From positions 187,867,741 to 187,931,740 of the forward strand of contig CM041465.1 of NCBI GenBank assembly GCA_023213395.1: DNA of 64,000 bases, in the 5' to 3' direction. The notes under the pieces were generated by a model. It saw nothing but the letters and a program-made list of their open reading frames with translations, searched no databases and had not been told where the DNA came from. Position 1 is the first letter of the stretch. Each line of letters begins with the position of its first letter. The DNA comes from Cycas panzhihuaensis. Taxonomy: Eukaryota > Cycadophyta. The position numbers and the translations under genes were made by a program. Below are positions 51,592 to 63,048 of this stretch, in pieces.

Positions 51592-51603
51592 TGGTATCAG
51601 AGT
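51592..51603 (+). promoter_or_regulatory. Primer-binding site of copia D (tRNA-iMet)
   Basis: TGGTATCAGAGT abuts the 5' LTR and matches the iMet complement at 11 of 12 positions. Confidence 0.94.
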
Positions 51604-52482
51604 AGGTCACCCTGCCTGTTTGAGAGAGGGATTTGTATCTGCTGAAGGCAGTACCAGAATGAGACAAGCACAGAAACCAACAAAGGGTCAGATTAAGAGT
51701 CAAGTTGATAGAAGGTCAGATCTGGAGGCATTCTAAGGCATCGTCATTTACTGGTACTAATCGCATACTGCATTTAACAAGAAAAATTTAGTGTTTCAGA
51801 TTGAGACAAAATTTCACCAGCAGATAGATCTTGACACCCCCGTCACTTCTCTCTTCAGGGTTGAAGTCATCTGAGCACATCTGAGGGCAGTTTTGGACAC
51901 TTTACCAGTTCGCGCGGGTTTGAAGCTACTCTCACGTTTTTCTCTTGATTTTTCTCAGATTTTTGAATCAAATCTGTTGTAATATCTCCATATCAGTGCC
52001 TTGAAGACTTTGTGACTGGTATTAAGAGATTTCGTGGAGAATTTTTGAAGATTCGAGTAAATTTGTGCAAAATTATAACCGTGCCCCTCTGTCTTTCTAG
52101 CCAATTTTCGCACAATTTGTAAACTGTTTTGCAAGTCTAATACCACATCTGAAATCCTCTCTTCATCCTCTTTCTTTTGAGGTACACTTCATCTCATTCT
52201 GTACGGTCTCATTTTTGTACGAAAATCCGTACAGGTGTATGGTCTAGCACTGTCAGGTCTTGATCCTCTCAGATCCAATGGCTTCTTCGATCTTGACTCT
52301 GCCCAATCAAGAAAAATTAACTGATTCAAATTACCATATATGGAAAATCAAAGTGAAAACACTTTTAAGAGCCAGAAACGCTTGGAAAATTGCAAATGGT
52401 TCTGAAGTTCGTCCAAATGCAGCGGATCCAACCCTAGCAAGTTGGGAGGAAAGAGATAACATAGGAATAATCATTTTAAAGA

Positions 52483-52543
52483 TGTTACACACCTGGGCGG
52501 TCTTCACTAACACCTTGGGGTTTTGGTGTAACGGTTCGTTACA
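52483..52543 (+). repeat. 5' LTR of the SMART-like element
   Basis: 61 bp. Differs from the right copy at CTTGGGG/CTCAGGG (two changes) and TTCGTTA/TTCATTA (one change); all are transitions. Confidence 0.93.
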
Positions 52544-52708
52544 AGTGGTATCAGAGCCAAGGTCACAGGTTCGATTCTTGGAGGGGACGACCTTGGAGGG
52601 GACGACCTCGGTAGAACGGCAGCATAGTAGTGTTCGCCCGGGGCCTGATGAGGCGCGAAATTACCGAGAGTGGGTTGCCAGGACGTCGACGCCTTGTGGG
52701 GGAGGTAA

Positions 52709-52769
52709 TGTTACACACCTGGGCGGTCTTCACTAACACCTCAGGGTTTTGGTGTAACGGTTCATTACA
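52709..52769 (+). repeat. 3' LTR of the SMART-like element
   Basis: 61 bp, preceded by the purine tract at 52696-52708 and followed by AAAGA. Confidence 0.93.
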
Positions 52770-55700
52770 AAAGATGTCAGTTTCTGTCTCCCTCTTGGTA
52801 TATATAGAGAAATTAAACTCTACATTAGACATCTGGAAATGTCTTGAGAATCTGTGTGGGCAAAAAAATAAAGCCAAGATCATTGCACGTAAGGAAGATC
52901 TATACAAACTCCACATGAAGGAAAGTGAGACTGTAACAGAATTCATACACAAGGTTATTTCAATTAAGTGCAGGAGGTATCATTTCAGAACAAGAGCTGG
53001 TGGAATTGATGGCAAGCAAGCTACCAAGATCATTTGACATAACCATTAACACCATTACAAACAATAACCAGATTGATAAAATGACTCTTGATGAATTGAC
53101 TGGGTTGTTATTAAGACAGGAACAAAGAAACAAGCGCTATGAGGATTCTTCAGAACTGGAAGATGCCTTTGCATCTGGGTTGAATCTAGGACCACGTGGA
53201 CGAAACCAGGCTCATGGGCGAGGACAGACGCCAAACATCAAAGGTCGAGGATGTTGGCAAGAATCTAGAGGACGTGGACGAAGCAAAGACACCAAGGTAT
53301 GCTTCAACTGTGGAAAAATCGGGCACATCTCCAGTACATGCAAAATTTTTGATGTTTGTTACCACTGCGGGCAATCAGGGCATTACCCATACCAATGCCC
53401 ATAAAGAAGGATCGATATTCAGAAAGGGAAACGACCTATTGGAGGATATAGCAAAGAAAAAATAGAGGAAGAGGAAGAAGAGACTGCCTTCATTGTTGCA
53501 CTGACAACAAGTCTAAAAGATGGAGACATATGGTATATTGATTCGGGAGCTTCGCGACACATGACCAATCGTGAAGATTGGTTTGAAACCTTAAAGCGTT
53601 GCGACTTCGACAAATCAGTTGAACTTGGAGACAAATACCCACTTGACATAAAGGGGGTGGGTACTATCGCCATCAATCTGCAAGGAAATGTAAAGAAAAT
53701 TGGGAATGTTTTGTTAGTCCCTAGTCTAAAAATGAATCTTCTTTCTGTCTCACAACTTAGCAAAAAGGGGCTAAGGACAATTTTTGATGAAGAAGGATAT
53801 TGTCATGTTCTAGACATGAAAAACAATGGGAAAATCATTGCCAAGGGCATAAGATGTAATGATTTGTACAAACTTCTGTTAGATCCTGTGATTCCCAGTG
53901 TGGAAGAAAAAGCTTGTACTGCTATTAAATCTGATAATAAAATTTGGCATTTGAAGTATGGACATCTTCCCATTGAAACATTAAAATCAATGGAAAAATG
54001 AGGCATACTAAATGGGCTGCCCTATATTTCTTATGACAACTTTGTTTGCAAAGGCTGCCAATTTGGCAAACAACACCGACATCCTTTCAATGAAAGCAGT
54101 TGGAGAGCACAATCAAAGTTGGAATTAATCCATATGGATCTGTGTGGTCCCATCACACCACTCTCAATCAATGGGTGCAGGTATTTTCTAACCTTCATTA
54201 ATGATTTTACTCGAAAAGAGTGGGTTTACTTTCTTCACAACAAGTCAGAAGTTTTCGAAACATTCAAAGAGTTTAAAGCAGAAGTAGAGCTGGAATCAGG
54301 AACAAAAATCAAGTGCATTAGATCAGATGGAGGAGGTGAATAGATCTTGAAGGAGTTTCTGAACTACTGCAAGTTGCATGGAATTCGCAGACAGGTGACA
54401 ACTCCATATACACCACAATCTAATGGAGTTGCAGAAAGGGAAAACAGGACTCTAATGGAAATGGCCGGAAGCATGGTTTACGAAAAGGAAGTTCCAAAAT
54501 CATATTGGGCCTAGGCAATAAGCACCGCCTACTATCTAATAAATCGAAGCCCAACAAAGGCTCTAAAGAACATCACTCCAGAAGAAGCCTAGACAGGTAG
54601 AAAACCTGATGTAAGTTCACTTAAAATATTTGGTAGCCAAGCTTTTGTTCACATACTTGATAAAAGGAGATTTAAAATTGATGCAAAAAGCATAGAATGC
54701 ATTATGATAGGTTACAACAAAAACTCAAAGGCCTATAAATGCATAGATCCTAAGTCCAATAAAATCTACGTAAGTAGAGATGTTGTTTTCAATGAAGGAG
54801 ATAGCTCAAATGATACTTCACAAGTTAGAATAATCGAAGGAAATGAGAAGGATGTGGAACAAGAAGCTGTGTCCGAAATTACCTCAGAGGAAATACCCTC
54901 TGCAGAATCATCTCCTTCCTCTTCATCAATTCAAAATGAAACAACAGAAGGAGAAGAATCAGCCATAGAACAATCAATGGAGGAAACAAACACTGAAGAA
55001 GGTACACAAAAACATAAGAAGTTACCTAAATGGTTCATCAAAACAATCGAAGAGGGAAAAGGCAATGTGCTTGAACACAGAACACAAAGCCAAAAGGCCA
55101 AGGGCCCTAATAAGTAGAGTTGAACCACGGACCTTTCAAGAGGCCAAAGATCAACATGAATGGAAGTTAGCCATGGACAGTGAAATGGACTCAATTAGAA
55201 AAAATCAAACATGGGAACTAGTAGAGTTACTTGCCAACAAATCTGTAGTCAGCTGCAAATGGGTCTACAAAATTAAGGAGGGAACTAGTGGCGAAATAGA
55301 GAAGCACAAAGCACGGCTTGTTGCAAAAGGATACACTCAAACAACTGGAGTGGACTTTGAAGAAACCTTTTCTCCTGTGGCGAAGCTAAACACTGTAAGA
55401 ACATTGATTGCACTAGTTGCTATTCAAGACTGGAAAATCTTTCAATTAGATGTAAAAAGTTCCTTTTTGAATGGGGAATTAGAAGAGGAAGTCTATATGA
55501 AACAACCTGAAGGATACATCAAAGAAGGACAAGAGCATCTGGTATGCAAATTAAAAAAGGCTCTATGTGGGTTAAAGCAAGCCCCTTGAGCCTAGTATGC
55601 AAAATTAGATCAATACCTGTGTCAGAACTGCTTTCAACGATGTGATTCAAACTCCAGCTTATACATAAGGAAAAGAAATGGCAAAGTCACAATAATTGTT

Positions 55701-56661
55701 GTTTATGTAGATGACATGGTTCTCACAAGTAATGATGGAGAATCTATTCAAGACATAAAAGAACAACTCAAGCGAGAATTTGAAATGACATACTTGGGCC
55801 TCTTGAGCTACTACCTGGGGTTAGAAATAGATCAACAACAAGGTTATGTTGCTCTATCTTAGAGCAAATACATCAGAGATTTATTGACCAAATTCCATAT
55901 GGAAAATTGCAACCCCTGTGCCACACCCATGGAAATAAATTGTGACCTAATAGCAGACGATATGGAGCAGGCAGCGGACATCACCTTATATAGACAAATG
56001 ATTGGGAGTCTGATTAATTTAATGGACACCAAGCCTGACATATCACATTCAGTGGGATTAGTATCCAGATACATGCAGAATCCTAAAATGAGACACTGGA
56101 AGGCCATAAGGAGAATTCTAAGGTACCTAAAGGGGATGATAGACCTGAAACTAGTGTATCCTAAAGGAGGATCAATTAATCTATTGGGTTTCTGTGACTC
56201 CAACTGGGCAAGAGACAAAGAATAAAGGAAATCAACTAGTGGGTACTATTTTTTTCTAGGATCTGTAGTAATTTCCTGGTGTAACAAAAAACAGGCTACT
56301 GTGGCATTATCATCCACTGGGGCAAAATACAAAGCAACTGTGACAGCAACGTGCGAAGCTATCTGGTTGAGACAACTCCTAGCTAACTTGGAACAACGAC
56401 ATAATCAAGTGACTATCCAGAAATGTGACAATTAGAGCGCCATCAAATTAACCAAAAATCCAGTCCTTCATGCAAGAACCAAACACATAGAAGTACATCA
56501 TCACTTCACGAGGGAAAAAGTTCACAACAGGGAAATCGATTTGGAATACTGCCCATCTACAGAACAAGTTGCAGATCTGTTGACAAAATTTGTTGGAAAA
56601 GAGAGATTTCAAAATCTAAGGAACATATTAGGTTTACTAGAGATAAAACATTAAGAGAGAG

Positions 56662-56874
56662 TGTTAGAGTGTAATGTTTTATCTGGGTACAAAAAGGGGT
56701 AATGTTGTAATACCCTCAAATGTCACTGATATCTAAGATGTCGACACTTGGCAATCAAAGGTGGATCAGTTACAATTCAGTTTGTAATGGTCATCTAGTA
56801 TGATGTATATTTAAAGGAGACTAGATCTCCATGGAAGGCAAGTTTTTTATTCATCTCAATTAGGTTTGCTATCA
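56662..56874 (+). repeat. 3' LTR of copia D
   Basis: 213 bp, preceded by TTAAGAGAGAG (polypurine tract, 56651-56661) just after the RNase H stop codon, and followed by TTATC. Confidence 0.95.
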
Positions 56875-57404
56875 TTATCTCTGCGCTCTTCCTCTATCCG
56901 TTCCTCATCCGTGTCACTGCTGCTCGTCTCCGGGACAATGGTGAACTTGTGTGTCTCTCCAGGATTGCTACAACTCTCCTTTCTTTCCCTCTAGGTGCAT
57001 CTATGACTCCTGGCCTCCTCAAGTGCCTTTCATGCCCTCTGTGCATTCCCATGCATCCCCCTATTTTGCCTTGCGGTGCGTTTTTCATTTAAATCTTCAT
57101 TTTCTTTGAGAGTAACTGATGAAAAACAATTAGTATAACTATCTCCTAACTTGTTGATAGGTGTATGATGGAGCTGGGCGGTTTTTGTGATCATCCGATC
57201 ACTTTCAGGCCGTCGAATCATCATCTGGTTGCACCTGGTCTAGTTCAGGTTGCACCTGGTTTAGTCCAGGTCACACCTGGTTCACTTTGGTTGCACCTGC
57301 AGATTTTCTGGTTACACTCTAAATGCATTTCCTCCACTTTTTAGTAGTCCAAATTATATTCTTAGGATTTAATAGATCCGAAAATGGATCAAAACTCCCC
57401 CTTC

Positions 57405-60400
57405 TTAGGAGTTTATGGCCTCATGAACCTTATAAATGTAAATGAGGAAATTTAATTCTTTCCTTCTCCCTGCTGTACCATTTTGCTTTGCTGGGCACTT
57501 GTCCTTTTTCTGCAATCCTAAAGGACTCAATTATGCCTCGTCTGGTCTTGGTCTGCTTTTTTTGAAGAATGCATTCATTTTGCATTGGTTCTTCTTTCTC
57601 CGCTCGCAACAAGTGGAATTCCCTTTTCATCTTTATCCAACATGGATGGCTCGAACATCTTCAAATTCTCAACGTTCTAGACTAAATACATCTTCATGAA
57701 TTCTGGAAGTTCAAGCTGAAAAGCATTTTCCCCAATCTTCTTCAATATTGAAAAGGGACCATAACGAATAAGCTTCAACTTTTTGCCTTCACCTTGCAAT
57801 CTTTTCTTTGCTAAGATGCAACCAAACTCGATCTCCTTCCTTGAAGGAATGGCTCGTTCTATATGCATCATGCCTTTGTTTAGATCTCTGTTGAGGTTTT
57901 TGAAGCTGCTCCTCAACTTGTTGATAGATTTTTCTGATTCTTTCCAAGAATCTTTGCGCCTTCTCTTGTCCTTCTTCCTCTTTTCCATTTCCTGCAGTAA
58001 GTTGAGTTGAAAATTCTAAATCAAATGGACTTGCAGGCAGAAATCTCAAACATACCTCGAATGGTGATTTGTAAGTTAAGCTATGGACTGCTCTGTTGAA
58101 GGCAAATTGTAGGTATAGGAGACTTTCATCCTAAGTCTTAGGATGCTTAGCATTGTATCCTTGTAACAACTGTACCAACGTTTTGTTGACGACTTCAGAT
58201 TGGCCATCTGTTTGAGGATGAAAGGTTGTGCTCATCTTCAGCTTTGTGTCCATCATTCCCTAAAGAGTTTGCTAAAAATGGCTCAAAATTTGTTGTCTTG
58301 ATCAGAAATGATTGAGTTGGGAAGCCCAAAATGCTTCCAAACATGCTGGAAAAACAATCTAGCCATGTCCTCTCCTGTGCGTCTTCCTATAGGGAATTAA
58401 CACCACCATTTTACTGAATTGATCAACAACAACAAATAAATAATCCATACCATTTTTGGTCCATGGTAGTCCTCCAAGGAAATCCATGGAGATACTCTCC
58501 CATGGTGATGATGGAACAGGAAGTGGAGTGTACAATCCAAACATCCTATTGGCCAGCTTTGATGTGCTACATAATGTACATCCTTGTACTGTTATAGTCA
58601 CGTCCTATTGCATATTGGGCCAATATATATATCGTTGCAAATTTAGCAGTCTTCCCACTCCAAAGTGTCCTGCAACTCGATAGGTGTGACCTTTTCTTAC
58701 CTACTTCATTCAGTCTGCATGCTTTGGAATGCAAAGCTTGTCATGCTTGAAAAGTAGGCCATCTTTCAGTTGAAAATCAACAACTACTTTTCTCTGTTGT
58801 AGCTGCTCCAAGATAGGCTTGAATGCCTCATCTTCCAAGTACAAATCAACATTTTCATCATGGCAGAAATGCTGAAATTGCATAGCTACTAACAAACTAG
58901 AAATACCTTGTTGTTGAGGAGGTCTGGACAACAAGTCTACAATTTTATTTGTTGTGCCTTTCTTGTACTTGACCACTATGTGAAACTGTTGCATCCACTT
59001 CATGTGCTTGGCTTGCTGCAATTTGGACTATGTCTGCAATAATTGTAAAGGCTTGTGGTTGGTGTTGATGACCACCTCTTTTCCCAACAAGTAAGGTCTC
59101 CAATGCTTGACTGCTTGGTGCAATGCATAGAGCTCCTTATCATAAGTTGGGTAGTTTATTACAACCCTATTAAAAGTCTTTGAATGGTATGCTACCAGCC
59201 TTCCCTCTTGCTTCAATATTGCTCCATGGCATAACTTGGAGCATCAGTCTCAAACTCAAATGGTTTTTGCAATGAGGGTAAGGCTAACATTGGTGCCTCA
59301 CAAATTTTCTGCTTCAAAAGCCTAAAAGCTTTCTCTTGCTCATTCCCCCAAAGGAACTTTGCATGTCCTTCTGTCAATGCATGAAGAGGTGCTGCAATTT
59401 GAGAGAATTTGAAAATAACTTTTCTTAAATATTGACATGCACCAATGAAACTTCTTACCTTCGTAATTGTTTTGGGTGTGGGCCAATTCAGAATGACTCT
59501 AGTCTTTGCAAGGTCAATCTTCAATTCTCCTCCTCCAACTACAGAACCCAAGAAGACGAGAGATTACTTTCCAAAATTGCACTTCTTCAAGTTAAGTTTC
59601 AACTGCTGCTCTTGAAGGACTTTGAGCACTTGGTCAACATGTTGGAGGTGCTCCTCCCAAGCATGGTTGAAAATTAGAATATCATCTAAATAGATAATTA
59701 CAAAGTCATCAATAAAGGGTCTCAATACCTCATTCATTAACCTTATGAAGGTGGCAGGTGCGTTGCACAAAACCAAAAGGCATCACCATCCATTTGAACA
59801 ACCCTTGCTTCGATTTGAAAGTTGTCTTCCAGGCATCCTCTTCTCGGATTCGAACTTGATGGCAACTTGATTTTAGGTCCAACTTGCTGAAATATCTTGC
59901 AGATTGCAGTTGGTCCAACAAGTCATCTAGTTGTGGTAAGGGATGTCGATTCTTTATGGTGATCTTGTTCAAAGCCCGGTAGTCAATGCATATTCTCCAT
60001 CCTCTATCTTTCTTTGGCACCAAAACAATAGGTGAATCGCAAGGGGAACAACTCAACTTAATCACTTTTTGCTCCAAGAGTTCTTGGATTTGTTTCTTAA
60101 TCTCTTCATTCTCCAAATTTGAGTTTTGATAGAGACTAAGATTGGGCAAAGGTGAATCGGCAACCAGCTGGATTTCATGTTCAATTGCCCTCTTAGGGGG
60201 CAGCCCTTTTGGTTCCTGGAATACGTCATTATACCTATTCCTTAGGCCTTCAATGTACTGCACTTGTTTCCTATCCAACGCCTGCATTGAGGACTCTGCT
60301 TACTCTTTTTCTTCCACCTTTTGCTTCACCATCAGCAACACAAATTTCCCACAAGCATTAATCAATCTTTTTGCTTGTTGGGAGGATATGAGGAGATCTT

Positions 60401-62000
60401 CCTTTGCGGCTTTGATGCATTGATCAAATATGATTTCTCGTCCTTGATGAGTCGAATCTTTCTTAGCCTCTATCATAGAGATATGGGCTGCCAAACACAA
60501 CTTGACAAACGTCCAAAGGAACCACTTCACATTCAACATGAATGAACTTTTCAGAAATTGCAAGTTTGAACTTACATTGGTGAGTAACTTGCAACTTTGA
60601 ATCTTTTTGTAGCCATCCAAGAGGATATGGTTTTGGATGTGCATGTATTTTTAATCTCAGCTTCTTTACTAACGGCTCTGAGATTAAGTTCTTTTGGCTT
60701 CCTCCATTAAAGATGGCATCAACCATACTTTGCTTTACTTGGATTCTCACCATGAAGAGCTCCTCTCTGATCTCTGGATCAACTTGTTGATTGCTGTTTT
60801 TGGGCTCCGCATTGGCCATGAGCATCAACTTCTCATTGGCTCATTCAGTGCTGCAAACGTCTTCATGTCCTACAGAGTTAAGTAAAGCTTTACCTTCAAC
60901 TTTGGCTTTATCTTTCTCTTTGTTCTTGGGCCGCTTCTCTGGATGTAAGAACCAACAATCGTCTATGCTGTGACCCACTCGCTTGCAATGCGTGCAAGAG
61001 ACTTTGATTTGAGTGGTATTGGCTTGTTTTTTCTTGCCAAAACCCCCAATCGATTGCTGTCCAACTTTTCTTGGAAACTTCTTTCCTTCGGTAGATTTGT
61101 TGCTACCTTCTTGAGGTGCAAACCTTTTCCTCTCAACAAAAACCTTCTTGTTCCCCTTCTCTATGGTGATCGCTTTCTTGCTGGCTTCATCAAGCATCTT
61201 CACTTCAAACAACTGAATTTCTTGCTGAATATGCTGGTGCAATCCTCTAATATATTTCAACATTATATCTTTTCCCAGTAAAGAGATGCCCAACACAGCA
61301 ACTTGTTTTTAAAATTCGTTTGTGTATTCTTGGACATTTTGGCCTCTTTTCTATCGATAATACTACCATTTTATTCTTTGCTGCTCTTCATGCTCAATAG
61401 AGTAGAATTGCTTCTTTATGAGGGTTTTAAATCACTGCCAAGTGATTTCAGTCACATTATGGGAATTGAGGTATGCATTCTACTAAACTAATGCATGCTT
61501 GGATAATTTTAACCTAGCAAAAGTGATTTTCTGCTGGTTTTTATACCCATAAATTGAGAAATAAGTTTATAGTTGGTCCAACCAACCATCTAACTTTTCA
61601 GTATCTAAGGCTCCATCATAGATGGGTAGTTCAAGTTTCGCTTCTACCTTGAATGGATGTACTGCCACCGACGGATTGTCATCTTCGTCTTCTTGACTTC
61701 GGTCTTCTCTGCATCCCTCACTCGTCTCCTCTTTTACTGGTTCATCTTCTTCCTTCTTCTTGCCTTTGGCTACTGAAGAAGTTGCACCTTGCTGAGAAAG
61801 TAGCTGTGCTACAAGCTGAGTTAGCCTATCGAGGTTTTGCTCCATCTTCATGAATCTTTTCTCCATCTCTTGGTCCGATTCGACCATCTTCCTTCGCTGT
61901 CTATGCTCTTTCTCAAGCGGTTCAGATAAAGGCTCGCTAGTCAACTGGTACTGAAACCTAGTTTTCATAAAATTTTTTGCACAACAAAACAAGAGTTTTT
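57405..62000 (-). pseudogene. Gypsy C gag-pol polyprotein, broken
   Basis: Minus strand. Gag begins near 61,992 with an Arg/Glu-rich stretch; QLPIYDG-type sequence (KLELPIYDGALDTEKLDGWL) ends near 61,570. The zinc knuckle CTHCKRVGHSIDDC is near 60,990. Protease (60828-60463) has FNGGSQKNLIS, where the family has DTGSQ(K/H)N(L/F)IS: the catalytic Asp is now Asn. Reverse transcriptase: WRICIDYRALNKITIKNRHP, SKLDLKSSCHQVRI, MVMPFG, then after a frameshift near 59,765 LCNAPATFIRLMNE and VIIYLDDILIF. RNase H: VAYHSKTFNRVVINYPTYDK. Integrase: SISMDFLGGLPWTKNGMDYL. The C-terminal block (57,988-57,680) has RYGPFSILKKIGENAFQLEL. Scattered stops make it inactive, but motifs are much better preserved than in gypsy B. 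Confidence 0.92.
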
Positions 62001-62073
62001 TTTTTTTTTTTTCTCTTTTTTCTTCAAAAATCCCTAAACTTCCAAGGTTTTGTTTTTTTTTTTAAGAAACAAA

Positions 62074-62085
62074 GCTCTGATACCA
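62074..62085 (-). promoter_or_regulatory. Primer-binding site of gypsy C (tRNA-iMet)
   Basis: Minus-strand TGGTATCAGAGC, a perfect match to the iMet complement, seven bases inside the 5' LTR. Confidence 0.93.
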
Positions 62086-62092
62086 AAAATAT

Positions 62093-63043
62093 TGATCTTA
62101 ATTTGAATGGAAAAGTGAAGACTTAATCCAATTGAAACAAACTCAAAATCAATATACAGTGTAAAACACTTTTATATTTGAAAAATTCTTACAAAATTCT
62201 GTTATCTTTATGCTCTACTGAGCATATATAGGACTGCTACAACAATCTGGAATGAAGAAATGTGTGTTCGGCACAACTAGGCCGTTTCATTTTGTCTGGA
62301 ATGGTTTACTAGTTTCTAAGAAGTGAGGATTTATCCTCTGTTTTCAGCTGCAAGCCTCTTTTGGGATATCGTCTGACTTGGGGCATCTACGCTGGACTAC
62401 TATTGTTGTCTTCATTTTTCCCATGCTACGTCTAAACCTTTTCAAACTCCTCTTGGGCTTCAGGAACAAATTTGGCCCTGCGCTATTATCTCTGCGCTCT
62501 TCCTCTGTCCGCTCCCTATTTGTGTCATTGCTACTTGTCTCTGGGACAATGGCGAACTCGTGCACCTCTCCGGGACTGCTATGGCTCTCCTTTCTTTCTC
62601 TCTGGCTGCATTTGTGACTTCTGGCCTCCTCAAGTGCTTTTTGTGCCCTCTGTGCATTCTTGTGCGTCCCCCTGTTTTGCCTTGCTGTGCGTTCTCCATT
62701 TAAATCTTCATTTTCTTTGAAAGTAAATGATGAAAAACAATTAGTAAAACTGTCTCCTAACTTGTTGACAGGTGTATGATGGAGCTGGGCGGTTTCTATG
62801 ATCATCCGATCACTTTCAGGTCGTCGGATCATCATTTGGTCGCACCTGGTCTAGTTCAGGTTGTACCTATTTCAGTTCAGGTCACACCTGGTTCAGTCCA
62901 GGTCACACCTGGTTCACTTTGGTCACACCTGCAGACCTCTGGTTGCACCTGCAGATTTTCTGGTTGCACTCTGAATGCATTTCCTTCACTTTTTAGCAGT
63001 CCAAATTATATTCTTCTGATTTAATAGATCCGAAAATGGATCA
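62093..63043 (-). repeat. 5' LTR of gypsy C, uninterrupted
   Basis: 951 bp, TGATCTTAATTTG...ATGGATCA on the plus strand, followed by AGATT. The stretch CTATTATCTCTGCG near 62,483-62,496 is the pre-insertion version of the copia D target. The frames at 62344-62835 (minus) and similar ones in the left LTR are LTR sequence, not genes. Confidence 0.95.
62838..62965. repeat. Short tandem repeat block in the gypsy C LTR
   Basis: Five or six imperfect units, about 20-23 bp, built on (G)GTC(A/G)CACCTGGTTCAGTcc. The left LTR copy (about 57,228-57,305) has fewer units, so copy number changed after insertion. Confidence 0.85.
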
Positions 63044-63048
63044 AGATT

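Larger units (their letters stand above)
52483..52769 (+). mobile_element. SMART/TRIM-type miniature LTR retrotransposon, 287 bp
   Basis: Two 61-bp LTRs (52483-52543 and 52709-52769), TGTTACACACCTGGGCGG... to ...TTACA, differ at only three positions by my count. Two bases after the left LTR comes TGGTATCAGAGCC, a perfect initiator-Met primer site. The right LTR is preceded by GTGGGGGAGGTAA, a polypurine tract. The 5-bp target-site duplication AAAGA is perfect (52478-52482, 52770-52774). The interior is only about 165 bp and non-coding. Size, LTR length and LTR sequence match what I know of the very small SMART family in plants. It breaks copia D gag, so it inserted later and must have used proteins from another element. 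Confidence 0.93.
52278..56654 (+). pseudogene. Copia D gag-pol polyprotein, nearly complete but broken
   Basis: Gag starts at 52278 (MASSILTLPNQEKLTDSNYH). It is interrupted after ILKM by the SMART element and resumes SVSVSLLVYIEKLNSTLD. Two CCHC knuckles follow at about 53,299-53,400: CFNCGKIGHISSTC and CYHCGQSGHYPYQC. Protease is WYIDSGASRHMT (Asp at 53540). GAG-pre-integrase (WHLKYGHLP) and integrase (LELIHMDLCGP, FINDFTRKEW, NGVAERENRT) come next. Reverse transcriptase has LDVKSSFLNGELEEEVYMKQ and YVDDM (55704-55718). RNase H ends LRNILGLLEIKH at 56654. Frameshifts lie near 53,000 and 53,404. In-frame stops occur near 54,001, 54,343, 54,514, 54,592, 55,117, 55,589, 55,595, 55,860, 56,224 and 56,434, several where Arg, Gln or Trp is expected. 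Confidence 0.94.
51379..56874 (+). mobile_element. Copia D: Ty1/copia retrotransposon inside the gypsy C LTR
   Basis: 5,496 bp, plus strand. Two LTRs of exactly 213 bp (51379-51591, 56662-56874), TGTTAGAGTG...GCTATCA, are flanked by the perfect 5-bp duplication TTATC (51374-51378, 56875-56879). The uninterrupted gypsy C LTR at 62,093-63,043 shows the empty site as CTATTATCTCTGCG. I count 16 differences in 213 LTR positions (12 transitions), so it is younger than copia 1. It contains a SMART-like insertion in gag. It is the only large element in the intron in sense orientation to the AIM1-like gene. Confidence 0.96.
50999..57391 (-). repeat. 3' LTR of gypsy C, interrupted by copia D (51379-56874)
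   Basis: Two arms, 50999-51378 and 56875-57391, together about 892 bp once the duplicated TTATC is counted once, against 951 bp in the intact right LTR. Most of the shortfall lies in the cacctggttcag-type repeat block, which has fewer units here. Confidence 0.92.
50999..63043 (-). mobile_element. Gypsy C: Ty3/gypsy retrotransposon inside copia A, itself split by copia D
   Basis: A 12,045-bp span on the minus strand, about 6.5 kb without copia D. Both LTRs run TGATCT(A/T)AATTTGAATGG... to ...GAAAATGGATCA. The right (5') LTR is 62093-63043, uninterrupted, 951 bp. The left (3') LTR is 50999-51378 plus 56880-57391. The primer-binding site is at 62074-62085, and the polypurine tract (minus GAAGGGGGAGTTT) at 57392-57404. 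It has the full gag-protease-RT-RNase H-integrase order, with several stops and frameshifts. No chromodomain was seen. Confidence 0.93.

Noticed and set aside
62344-62835. 163-codon minus-strand frame (and a similar shorter one at 57030-57224)
   Set aside because: Both lie wholly within the two LTR copies of gypsy C and have no protein similarity; LTRs of this element class do not encode proteins.
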